From positions 19,926,303-19,990,302 of the forward strand of contig NC_092581.1 in the NCBI RefSeq assembly GCF_037975245.1: a DNA stretch of 64,000 nt, written 5' to 3'. Source of the DNA: Apostichopus japonicus (taxonomy: Eukaryota; Echinodermata; Holothuroidea; Aspidochirotida; Stichopodidae). Positions within the stretch are counted from its first letter, which is position 1, and each line of letters starts with the position of its first letter. The position numbers were made by a program, and so were the translations under genes. The notes below the pieces were generated by a model. It saw nothing but the letters and a program-made list of their open reading frames with translations. It did no database searches and was not told the origin of the DNA. Below, in pieces: positions 39,154 to 52,100 of the stretch.

Positions 39154-42100
39154 CTGGAGTAGTCTGAGAAACCGACGCCGACATCAGCGAGCCCTGTCTC
39201 TATGAGGCTGAGGAACATGGGAACCCCTCTCTGAATTCCACCGTTAACGAACTGACATGAATAGAGGCTGATTATGGGGACCAGTCCATCCTCCTGGAAA
39301 TGGAACATGAAGCTATGTATGTATGTATATTAGATCCTCCTGCAAGCAGATTCTCCCCCTGCAAGCAGGCCTCTCGCGAAGAAGCCTCATTGGCTTATCA
39401 AAGCCGCAAGCTGACCGATGTCAGTCTCTTACATTCATATCTAATGTCCATGACTATTAATTGTCAACAACTCTGTAACTGGACAACATACATTAATCTG
39501 GGAGTGACTCGAACCGGGGACCTTATGATTAAAAGGCACCATAGTTAACCACTGAGCTAACACTCCTACTTTAGTTTCAATAGGTATCAATAAGGGTCAG
39601 CATGACAAATGGGGAGGGGGAAGGGGAGGTAAGATTGTTGGCCAAACTATTCTCAATCCCTTTCGTCTTTAACATCAATAAAATTCATGACATTTTTTAA
39701 GATTGCTTTTTTTGTGTGTGTTAGCTGGATTTTTTCTTGTACTGTATATATTTCAATGATCATAGGTTGGGTCCCCTGTCCCTACCCTCTCCATCAAACC
39801 CAGTATTTCATATATCATACATATATACATATATGCAGTACGAACTTCATAGCATCACTATGATGAAATTATTAGCTTAAAAAAAATTGTATGCGGGACT
39901 ACTAGCACAACATCGTTACAACGATACAAGAATTCTTATCATTGCTATTTATCTCACTGGGTATTATGTCAATATATATATGGGGATTATTAACAACAAC
40001 ATAATGACAAAACAAGATGCTACAGTCTACGACATGCATCCACTACATAGACCTAACTGGAGTTATGATCCCTGTCTTACTGTTGATGTTTAAGCCCATA
40101 GAGGGGGTGCTTCCACTATCTAAAAGTAGCAAGATACAGACTGCAAGGCAATAATGGTTTCCTTATTATGTATGCTTCTCTGTATAACTTCATCGCTAAA
40201 ATCACCGCTAAGAAGCAGTTAAGATAAGATTGGTTTGGAAGAACACATTACGAGTAATATAAATGAGGCAGGACAAGTTTGACAAAGGTTGTTGAGAAGT
40301 GATACAGCCTCATCAAATATTTGATGTACTTTATGTGAACTCCCAAATACTCTAAAATTGAAATGTTTTTATGTCATCACACAATGACAGGAGTGACTTG
40401 TAAATACACAGTTTTCATTTTATGCAATAGCAGAATACATTTTGGGTCTCCAAGCAACCAGTTGGGCTTTTAGAGTTTTTCATTATGTTTAAAGTTAGGT
40501 TAAATCTAGGACTGTTACTATGAGGTGTTTTTTAAGTGTAAAATGGAAATTGAATTGGTGGAAGGAAGAGAAAAGTGACAAGGGAGGTAAAAATATACAG
40601 AGAGTATCACAAGATAGAATCAAAGAATGAATGGACTACAATATTAAACAAATCATTTAAAACTCACCAGAATAGTAGCCAGGAATATTTTATTTTTGAT
40701 CAGCTGAACCATGGCATTTGACGAGGCTACGGGCCAATTGGAATTCTCAGAGATGGGAAAATTGGGAGGTATCTGAGAGGGCGCTTTCAATCCTTCGATC
40801 TTACAGAGTCTGCACTGTGTCGGTAACTCTAGATACTTCTCGGGGAGTTGACATAATCTGAACAGGAAATACAAACGTACAGGTAACTGTGTTGTCTGAG
40901 ATGTAACATTCCAAAATTGTTTTGAGTACAAACTATGATTGTTATTTGCTTGTAAACACCTTTCAAGAAGAAACTATGAAACTGACCTTGAAAATGGTGG
41001 CAAAAATAAGAATCAAACTCACTTATTTAACGGCACATTCTCAACTGTACCGTAGTCCACAAAACGAACTGTACAGAGAATATTGGTGCTCTCTTGAACC
41101 GAAAGAATCTCTCCGCGGTACCACTGTTTGTCCGTGTTGTAGTAAGTGAGGCAAGGCATACCTGTTGGAACAAAATTGGATATTTCGTAATCCAAGGCGA
41201 CGGACGTCATCAAGTGTGCATTGTTTTCAAACAGCTCCAGTATCAGCTTACAGACTGAATACCAAACAACATTTATGAAAATCATTTCCAATTTAACAAA
41301 TCCTCTGCATGGTGTTTCTACGTTTGATTCGTGCTTTCAAATGATAAAGTGAAACCAGACACATGTTATAGCATAAGGATGTGTAAAATTAAAGTTACTG
41401 CTTTAAAGGCAACTGGACTTATAGATTAACTGTGGTCTTCAGGCACCTGGTGTGAAATGTTCAAAACTTACCTGGGCTCTAGGGTGAGGGAGATATGCAT
41501 ACACCTGATAAGAGGTGCACTTATGGAAGATTGACTTACTACTGCTGTCAAGCTAACAGGGGTATTGGACCGAGTGGGGTCTTCATGCTCCTGGTGTGAG
41601 GTGCAATAGGGGTGTCTATAGGGGTGATAATAGGGGTGATAGAGCCATTAGATTGAGACATACCTGGTTTTGGATGTGAAACCTCTGGTAGAGATAAAGC
41701 TAATTTATTCAATTCTGCATGGAGCTTCACAAACTGATCGTAGAGAAGCATCAAGTCATGGTCTTGGTAAGGTCCATCTCTGAAGGTGGTTGAATACTGG
41801 AGATAGACCTATAAACAGACGGACAGACTGACATCAACACAGAAGCACACATGAGGCTTTTAGGTATATACTAGGTCTCACAGACACACACAAGTATGAA
41901 ATATTGGCTATTGAACAAATCAACAATTCCAGACCTTATGCCAAAGACCAAAATACATTGTATGGTTTACTATATATGAAGCCTACACACTAATCAGGAT
42001 CAATGCTGTAGCTGTTAGGCTAGCTATAGTAAGCCTATGCAGTTGTAACACTTGCAAAATGTATGATTACCTCTTTTGCTAATTTTGTGGTGAGGCCATG

Positions 42101-43133
42101 AACTCAAATGTGGCATGCTGATACATGATTTCACAGTAGTATCACAGCATGACGTTCTACCTTGCCATCACTGTTACACACAAACTTAAACGTACTGATA
42201 AGACAACCGTCCCAAACGTACCAAATATGACGTGCTGTAACATGATTTGACAGCTAAGTATCACAGCATGACGTTCTACCTTGCCATCACTGTTACACAC
42301 AAACTTAAACGTACTGATAAGCCAATCGTCCCAAACGTACCAAATATGACGTGCTGTAACATGATTTGACAGTAGTACCACAGCATGACGTTCTACCTTG
42401 CCATCACTGTTACACACAAACTTAAACGTACTGATAAGACAATCGTCCCAAACGTACCAAATATGACGTGCTGTAACATGATTTGACAGCTAAGTATCAC
42501 AGCATGACATTCTACCTTGCCATCACTGTTTCAGACAAAACCACACATACTGATAACCCATTGTCTCAACGTACCAAATAGGACATACTGTTACAGGATT
42601 TAATAGTAGTATCACAGCATGACATTCTACCTTGCCATCACTGTTACAGACAAAACTAAACGTACTGATAAGCCAATCGTCTCAAACATATCAAATAGGA
42701 CATACTGTTACATGATTTTACAGTAGTATCACAGCATGATGTTCAACCTGGCCATCACTGTTACAGATAAAACCAAACGTACCAAATCTGGTGTCTCAAT
42801 ACAGGGAACCTCAGCAAGGAACTCCTTCCAGTTGAGGGGAAACTGTAACTGCTGGAACTTTGACGGTAAGGACACTCCATCTTCTGGTGGAGATGTTTTC
42901 AAACCAGGAGGGCACTGCGGGCTCAAAGAAATCCTATTACACTCGGCTGCATCCATGAAATCCAAATCATCCTCGTCGAAGATTTCTGCCTCTGGAAGGG
43001 TATTCTCTTTCTTTTGCTGTGGTTGAGGATGGGTGGACGAAACGAGGCCTTCCAGGACGAGCAACTGTGGGACATTCTCACCGGTAGGGAGGCACATGTC
43101 AACATCCATGGGCTCACCCACAGCTGGTGAATT
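39154..43133 (-). CDS. Extended Tudor domain 5 and preceding acidic linker (exons 22-26)
   Basis: Exon 22 (43133-42783) holds the end of eTud4, an acidic stretch (EAEIFDEDDLDFMDAAE) and the opening strand LAEVPCIETPDL, ending at a GTACGT donor. Exon 23 (41808-41664) continues VYLQYSTTF with the helix, exon 24 (41161-41023) the core (PCLTYYNTDKQWYRGEI and VRFVDYGTVENVP), exon 25 (40857-40668) LPTQCRLCKIEGL and the SN-like part, and exon 26 (39293-39154) the last strands (VPIISLYSCQF then LIETGLADVG). In the core the Asn of DYGN is Thr, a position known to contact methylarginine, so this domain may not bind that ligand in the usual way. Phases 0, 1, 2, 0, 2 all match. Confidence 0.92.
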
Positions 43134-46100
43134 CTAGAAAATGAAGGAAAATTTGCAAAATACTGACGGACGCTGATATTACAAATTTGTTACTACACTG
43201 GTAACTTCTTGTTGGACCCTATAGAACAAATTATTAATATAAATCACAACAAATAGACCCCTGAAATAAGATGAAAATACAGGGAAAAAACTCCATATCA
43301 TTGAAAAATTGGGAAATCCGGCCCTTAAAATTCTCCAAATCCTGAAATAAAATAATATTGTCAGTGAGCATCTTGACCAAAGAAGAGGCTCGTTGATATC
43401 ACTCTTCATGCAATATGAAAAAGCATTCAATTGCAAAAATGTGTATTTTATGAAATTTTCAATTTTAATGAATGAATTTAGAAAGGAAAACCTTTAAAAT
43501 CTTTCTTTGTCCCCGATTGATTCTTTTTACCCCTTCTGCTTCTTTTATAACTGAAATTGTGACAAATATGATAAGTTAATCTAGTTATACCACTGAGAAG
43601 GTAACCATGACAACCTAGGTGTGGAATGTAAGGTACTTTCAACGATGCTATGATTACCAAACTATTATATTATACGTTCCAATTTGACTATGACTTTCGT
43701 GTCCCTAACATCTACCTTTTGGTCTTATGCTTATCATCACTAACTATAGTTGGTTGTTGTTCTCTACTTTTCTCCACCCATTCTCTCACCATTACCCCCC
43801 TCCCCCTCCCCCCTCCCACTTTCAGAGCAATGTGAATGGCCCACTAGGCATCGTTCTATGTGCTGGATAATAGCTTGGAGAATAGCAATTTTATATTGTT
43901 GAAATGTGGTTTGGATTCCATTCCAGCAGAAAAGAAGTTCTCTTTCAATATTCTGCTTTTACACGTGTAAATAGTTAATACAGCTGCTGCCACTCAATGC
44001 CAAAAGCAAGACTAAATACTTCCATGGCTTATATTTTTCAGGCCACTGACACGAATCTTCCAGAATTTTTAAAAATCAACATTCTTGCAAGAAAACATAA
44101 TCATTAAATTTAGGGACGAGGGTGATTAACGCGACTTAAAACAATGTAATTAAATATTCGATGCGTTTATACCTTGATAATGATTGAACAGGTTTGCTCT
44201 GTCACCATTTGAGCCAAGATGAACATCTTCTCCGAGGATAACTGCAGAAAAATAAGATTTGGTTGCATGAAGAACATTAATGATGAACATTAACATTAAA
44301 GATGTATTCAGAGGCACAAGTCATCAGGCTCGCTCAAGGCTATTGATCTCTAGTCTCTGGAGTCTCATAGTTATATTCTTCGTATTGGTGTGGAAAGCTG
44401 TGATTTTAAAACCAGTTATTAGCCAAATGGAAAAAAGCTGTGGATTTGTGATGGTTGCAACAACCGTCTTACTTTGGACGGACAAGTCACACCGATGTTT
44501 CTTCAGTGTTTCTGATGTTACAGTGTTTCTGATGCCACCTCCATTATCCATTATTTGACTAGAGCAATGGTTTGAACTATATTTATGTTACTTGCCTGGG
44601 TACTTGGCATGAATATGTCACTCACCCCAAAGATACATTTATTTTTAGTAAGGGTATCAACATATGCTAAGCACATTCTATTGGGGTTATTTTCCGAAGG
44701 GAGCAAATTTTTATATGGGACATGATATGACATCAAATACATCTATTTTTGAAATAAGTAGAATATTCATAGCTATTTCATTTTGTGGGCAAACAATTTA
44801 TTACTCCTTTAAGCTAACTGTTTAACAGGAAACAGCATACTGACACAGAAAACTCTTTAATTCAAACCACTGAAATTGATTTTCTTTCTGCTGGGGTACC
44901 CCAGGGCTTCTTTGAGTACCCCTGTGTTATGTCACTATGGGGAATACTCCAATTCTAGTGAAATACTTTTCCTTTTAAACATAAATATTGGTTTTAATCT
45001 AAGAACTGCATTCATATAGGATAAACTAGAAAGAAAGAAGGTATTTTTCACTCACTGTGGTTATGCCATGTAATTTGCAACACAGACTCTGCTGTGGTAA
45101 GTTCACTCTAAACGGACGGAAATCAATATCTTTTAAAGGAACTACCTCGCTATTCCCAAAGTCAATGTAGACAACCTGAATAAGAGGAACAGATAAATAT
45201 AAACAAAAATATATAAACTTTATGACTTGAGAAAGAGGAATCATACGAGAGTAACAATAAAAAGGTAACAAAATTAAATTAAATTGACTTAACTAAGAAC
45301 AAAATGAAATTAAGTTGACTTAACCAAGAACAAAATAAAATAAAATTGATTTAGCCAAGAACAAAATGAAGTTACATTGACCTAACCACAAACCAATGAG
45401 GTAATGCACTGATATGAAATTAAACATGCATGCAATCATACAAAGTTCCTGGTAAAAATTTTAATAAAGTAACTTCTGCTTTTCTGTAGCGGAAAGCTAG
45501 AGAAATAATTCACAAAAGAGGCAATACTTTTATGAAAGACTGCTTAGGTCCCAAAATATGCAAACAAAATTACATTCCATGAACTTTTTAGGAGGTATTG
45601 AAGTTTCTGGGGATATGGGTTTACTGATTCAGACACCTCTGGGATTCACCCTGTCCCTCTCCCCTCCCCTCCCATTCTCTCCATCTCACCTTCAAGATAT
45701 TCAGTGATGCAGGGAATCTAAGGTTACCTACCTCTGCGCTCTCTCCATAGACTTGACTCACACTCGCACGATACCATTTGTTGTCTAGGTTGAATTTGGC
45801 ACAAACCGCTTGATTTAACCTGAGAGGTGAAGGATGGTGCGATCCAGATCCCTTCTGACAAAACACCTGAAGTTCATCCATCATTTCCTGCAAAATATTC
45901 ACTGATATGTGAGAGAGAGAAAACAAAGGACAGGTTAACTGAGATCATGGTTATCAATACAGGTTTCTGTTTTTTTGTTTTTTTTGTGGCCAGTTTATGA
46001 GAAATCTATAAGTACTGTTTCATGATAAAGATCAAATTTAATTTCAGGTTACATTAATAACACAGATAAAGCAAATGCCAACAAATCTTGTTTCTTTCAA

Positions 46101-49100
46101 TACTGAAAGTTGGTCATGAGCAACCATGTTTTCTTCTTTCCCCTAAATTTTGGCTTTTCTGTCTCAAAACGTGAAAATTTATACACAAAAGGAATATAAT
46201 GAAGAAACAGGTATTGGAATTTGAATATTATCCTCAGGATCATTGTCATGATCTTAACCTTTGTGACTTTAAAACATGGATTAATTGTGGCGGAGGCATC
46301 CTTCACACAAAAGTGCAACCGTCATTTCAACCAATTGCAGCAAGTCCACACAGTTGAGCAGGTAGTTTGGACGTTTGCCCTTCTAGAGTTTTTTTAATTT
46401 TTTTTATGCAGCACTTTTCTGTTTTTTAAGTCCCAAAAATAATCTATTTAAATGTTTATTTTAATGACCAATCTTTGTCCTTTATGCTTTATCCCTTGAT
46501 TAACATTGTTCTGGTTTATTTCTCGTTTATTGTTTGGTATTTTTTTATTTATAAACCTTTTCATTTTTACCCTGTAAAGTGCTTTAACATGTATCGACGG
46601 TGTTGATATTTGTCAGATAAAAGGTCTCAATGAGAATGAAGCTATGTTTCTTTATACAACTGTATACCTCAGAAGAGACTGTGTAGGTCAGAGTGGGCAT
46701 TAATGCTCCTGACTGCATGCTACTGACCATATATGCCAAAATCAATATTTACAAATAAATCAAATTGAAATTGAATATTAGGTCAAAGATTCCTCTGCAG
46801 TTTCCTCTTCTGATACTCACATTTCTCAACTTCAAGACCATAAATGAGTCCTTCCTGGCTGACAAAAGACACAGCGATGATGGACTCTTTCTGGTCCGGT
46901 AAGATGGGAGGGAGGTATTCCACAAGCTTAGTCTCAGTAATCCCAGATGGTCCTTCTTTTTGATCCATGAACTGAGCACCACCAGACTTGTCTACTGAGT
47001 TATTTATAGGTGTTCCATGCACCTTGTGTTCACTGTCTGTGTTCACTCCATCTTCAGACTTCTGTGAAGTCAAAGTTTCAAACTGCTTCTGGCTTTCAGC
47101 GGAGACTTCTTCCTGATTATCTTCTTCGAGATTATCTCCTGTTATTATTGCATTGTACGGCGACTCTCTCGTACCACCTGTCAAGTCACGACTGTGTAGT
47201 CCCTGATCATCACTGGCTGTTTTATTCACCTCAGAGTCCTTTACCATCATCGGCAGCCTATCCACGCTACTACCCTGCACCCTATCCACGCTTCTACCTA
47301 GCACCCTATCCAAGCTACTACCTGGCACCCTGTCCACACTACTACCCTGCTCAGGGGATGACTCGGGACCGTGGTCTGGGTTGACTATACCGCTATCTCC
47401 ACTGTCATTGATGACAGAATGATGGTTCTGGCTTAACGGACTACCTTGAATGCTATTGTCCTTCTTTGGGGAGGGGGTCTTCTTCTGATCTCTATGGGTG
47501 CTTTTATCTCCCTGAGGGGAGGTCTTTTTCAAATCTGTTTGAATGCTGTTATCTCCCTTAGGGGAGGTCTTCTTCAAATCTGTATAGATGCTTTTATCTC
47601 CCTTTGAGGCAGACTTGTTCTGATCTGTGTAGATATTATCCTCCCTCATCGGTGACGAGACCTTCCTCTGGTGGGTTAGAGATACTTCATCTCTTGAAGG
47701 ACTAATCGTGCTAACCTTCTCCAACGAATGGTCAATAGTCTTTAAACCTGATGGAGTCACAAATGGAGTCACACCGTCATTCTTGGAACTGCTCTTTTTT
47801 GACATGGATGTGTTTTTCCTCCTGCAGAAATCAAGAATATTACACAATTTCAAAACTGTCATTTCTATATCCATATCAAACTGTTATCTCTATATCCATA
47901 TCATTGATCAAGTACGTGTGTCTTGCAAAAAGGAAAAGAAAAAGAGAGTCAGGCTTGGAAGTGGTAGCCTACGTAACAAATTCATGTTTGATCGGATGCT
48001 TCGCATTTTTACCCCAATTGTTCTTCGCGCTATTCCCATCGTGCGAAACTACGGAGTGGCCTCTTATCATAGTTTAATCAGTGTGAGAGTATTTAAATCA
48101 GTGTGAGAGTGTAACTACTTTCTGCAATAAAATATTAAAAGAACCATTGTTATATTTTCTTTTCTTTTCCCTTTGTCAATTTTTCCTTCCTTTCATATGG
48201 TGAACTATTTCTTTCTTATTTATTCCTCTGGTTGTATAAATTGCTGTTCTTTATCTTTGTCTACCGATTCCGTGGAATAAAGAGGGAGCTGCCTGTACAA
48301 GCATCTGGCTTCTTCCACTCTCCTCACGTTCTTTCTTCCATCCTTGTTGCTACACAAGTGAAAGTAAACTGAACCGTACTTAAATTCAGCATTCCTCAAT
48401 AAACCTTGGCAAAGTACAGTCTCGATATGACCATGAATTGTTACTGTAACAGGAAACTGAGGCATTCTAATCATTGTGAGGGACTAAAATACCACACAGT
48501 TTATAATAATGATGAGGAAATCTTAATTATCTCTCTGTCTGCAGGTTTTCATTTATATAGCCTCTCTTAAACTCAGGGGATGGACTGGTAAAAAACCACA
48601 TAGTTTTCATATCATACAAACATCTCCACCTGGTCAATCACACCGCCAAGATAAAATGTTGGCTTTTGCTTATCTAGTTTGGATCATGAAAAAAAAAAAA
48701 AGTTTCATTAACGAAGGTGCTATCACCAGTGTCAAATGTCATATCACACATCGTTAGGTACAACAGTGTAATTATGAAAGAGCCATCCTCTGAAGATTTG
48801 AGTCTTCAATTTCCCATCTCTTGTTTCTCTTTTTCAACATGCTCCCACTACCCCTCCTACCCCCCCTTCCCCTCCCTCCACCCCCACAATACAACTTCCT
48901 GCCGAGCTGCTTCCATGTTCATGTCTACACAAAACGATTCATTCGTATATCTATTGTATCAGAAACAGCAAAACCAAACAAACCAAAAAAAACCAAAAAA
49001 AAGGAAAACAAATTCACACCCACAACTAAACTTCCCATAAAAATTTGACGGCACAGTTCCTCCGAGACGCTTGCGGCCAAAGAGTTAACATTTAAGAATT

Positions 49101-52100
49101 CATTGCCAGGCAATTTCTGCTTTAATTACTTTGATGGAACTTTATTCTCAACTTATTGTGGTTCAAAAAAAATGTGGATAAATGTTTCTGGAGGCCTACC
49201 TGTCTCTCAGGGCAAGGCCCTCTTTGATGAGAAGCTCTGAGATGCTGTCTAGTTCATCAGGCGTGTTTCTGTCGATCATCTCTTGGCCTGTTAATTCATA
49301 GAGGAGGTCCACGGGTAAGGAACCATCCAGTTTATCTCCCTGAGGATGGATGCCACAGATTAACAGATAATGTCACTTAATGAATGACATAATCGGCTTT
49401 TATTTGTTTTAAACTTGATCAAGTGGGTGTTTTCCGCCTCATTTTATTGGGATACTGAAGGTTAACAGCATGCTGATACAAATTAAGGTAAAATTTCCTC
49501 AAAAGGGATGAAATAGGTATACTTCAAATTTTTGTTAAAAGCTTTTAATCTCGTTTTGTCCACCTCAAGTTGGCAATACACCACAGGGAGTAATCATTTA
49601 TAATTACCAACCCACACTGTGGTCTAAACCAAACAGGACAGTTTTTGTTGTTGAAACAGCATTTCAGCATAGAATTGACAGCTCATATGTACGTCCTACT
49701 ACTCGCAAGAAAATCTCTCCCAAAATTCCAATCTACGGAGTCAGAAAATAAGGAATGACCTTTTCACCCAACCTTATTTCACTGCCGCCATTTTGTTTGC
49801 CTTCTCAGACATTTATCACTTCATATACTAACCAAATGGTGAGCTGTGGAATTAGCATATTCACAGAATATTCATAATCTGTGCATATTCATGTTAGTTT
49901 GTCATCCTTACTGTCATGTAATAGAATGAAATATACTTAATCTACTCTGTAAGCTTCTTAAATTCCCTCATAACTACCCTAGAGAAATTCCCCAGTACTG
50001 TAAGGCATTACTGGACAGTGCCAACTCCACATTTTCTCACCCTCCATTATAAAGAAAAATTCACAAAATTTTATTCAACATGATCTAAACCCTTCCAAAG
50101 TTCCTAATCAATAGATTTCAGACAACAGATGTTCAATTTCTTCAAGGCAAGCATATATACCTTCTTGGCAACTTTTTCTGTTCACTTTGGAGTGATGTCC
50201 TAATTGTAACATTTTTAAAAGGTGTGTTTTACTTCTACAAATCATCAGTTGGTAAACAACATCCCAAATTAGTTTTTCTAGCTCAACTTTCTGGGGCAAC
50301 TTTTCGTCATCGTCCTGAAACTGTACTCTAATCAGAAGTTACTTGGTATGATTTATCATGAATAATGGTCAAATACAATTTAACTGATTAATGCGATTGA
50401 ATTTTTCGACCTTTGGCCAGTGTTTCACTTTAATTTGAGTGAAGAAGATGAGAATCAATCAACGACAAATCATCTTGAACTTTGTAATCGTTTCCTTTTG
50501 GTGATATTTCCATCCGTGATGTTTATACTTTATAGCCAAACATTCTACTCTCACGGCAAGATTCATATTCCGTACCCTCTACCCAACACTACCGGGAGTC
50601 TCATGCCATCAAAATTTCATTACGAACCTTTTGGCATATGTAACAGTCCAAGTCATTTAGTTTGTCCTTCAGAAACTGTACAGATGTCTGTGTCCACTCT
50701 TGACCTCCGGCAGGGAGCACTCCGGTCAGATGACAACAGATAGCAAACGGCTGCTCCTCTCCGAACTTCTCCTCCAGCACACGAATATTCTTCAAGGTGA
50801 GGATCTCGCTGTTGCCATAATCTGTGAAGAGCACCTGTGAGGGGAATGTAGAACCATTGCGTGATGCGCCCTGTTAACAGATCTCCAAAGATTTTGTAAA
50901 GCGCCGTAAACATATCTCAATCTATGTGCTAGTTGTGAAAAGAGGTTTCGAAAGATCTCATCTTCAATAATTATGAGAAGAATCCCAGGTATATGTCCAG
51001 TATATTCCATTTGGGAGACTTTTTGCTGACACTTACAGCTTACACTCAGTTTAGTGGACGTGATGGAAAATACCTCAAAATATTTACACTGTGTGAATTA
51101 GGAGTTTACAGGCAGTTTGCCCAGAAGTATCCATTTGAGATTCCTCAAAGGAAATCTCAGTGATTTCTGAGAGTGTATATGGGTCCAGATCTAGACATTA
51201 CAGTTAAACATGGACTATCTGTGAAAATCAGGATTGGGGATGGTCCAGATGTTGGATAATCCAGTTTTAATCTACTTTATTTTCAAATTGAGAAGGAGAT
51301 GTGTCTGCATAAGAGTGGCAGATAACAAATAAATATTGATTCACAAAAAAATTACGTAGAACTGAGGGAGCAATGCTAATGGTCAGTACACACACAGTAC
51401 AATTGTCTACCTACCACCAGATTGTTCTCGGGTAAGAAGGAAACTATCTGTCCACGACACCATACTCCCTCTCGGACCAGCAGGGCTGCACAGGGGTCCT
51501 CCGGACTCCATTCATGGTCCATGACAGCCTCTGTGTCCTTGTAATGTAATGTCATGGCTTCCAGGAGACTGACAAAATGAAATAAAAAAAATAATAATAA
51601 AAAAAAAGACAATCAAAATCAAAAATCAAAATCAAATCAAACTCAAATAAAAAACAAACAAAATCAAAATGACAATCAAACACTATAACACTGTAAGTAT
51701 GACAGGTTATTAGATTCAACCTCAAAGAAAAGATATGGATAAATCAATCCACATGGAAAGATGCTGAAAAGTAACTGACCTCATTAGTATTTTAAACAAA
51801 TTGTAGAATGACAAATTTCCTTCATCTTTTATTAACCAGAAGGCTCTAATGGTTTAGTGATTCTTTTACCACATTTAAATATGAGAGTATGTTATGTAAC
51901 ACTGTAGACAAGATTTCACGTTCTGACCATTTCTGAATTCATATGGTCAGCAAACTTCAGCCACTGATGTGGACCTGTTTAAATTATGTCTTTCATACTT
52001 GCCCTTGACCTCAAATGAACTTTGACCTCCACATAATACCATAGGGATCTTGCACTTACTAACATCAATATACACACCAAGTGTGGGTGGGATTGATTGA

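Noticed and set aside
39498-39567. A working tRNA gene on the minus strand
   Set aside because: A and B boxes are good, but the T-stem does not pair and a SINE-like body and tail follow, so it was called a SINE.
42729-42782. Continuation of exon 22 into the repeat array (LVRLVLSVTVMARLN)
   Set aside because: It crosses the GTACGT donor into intronic repeat, and the splice to exon 23 restores the expected Tudor strand.
46831-46833. Alternative exon 17 end at a GTTGAG donor to join exon 19 directly in phase 0
   Set aside because: The site is weak, and the GTGAGT donor plus an 11-bp microexon fits phase and domain spacing better.
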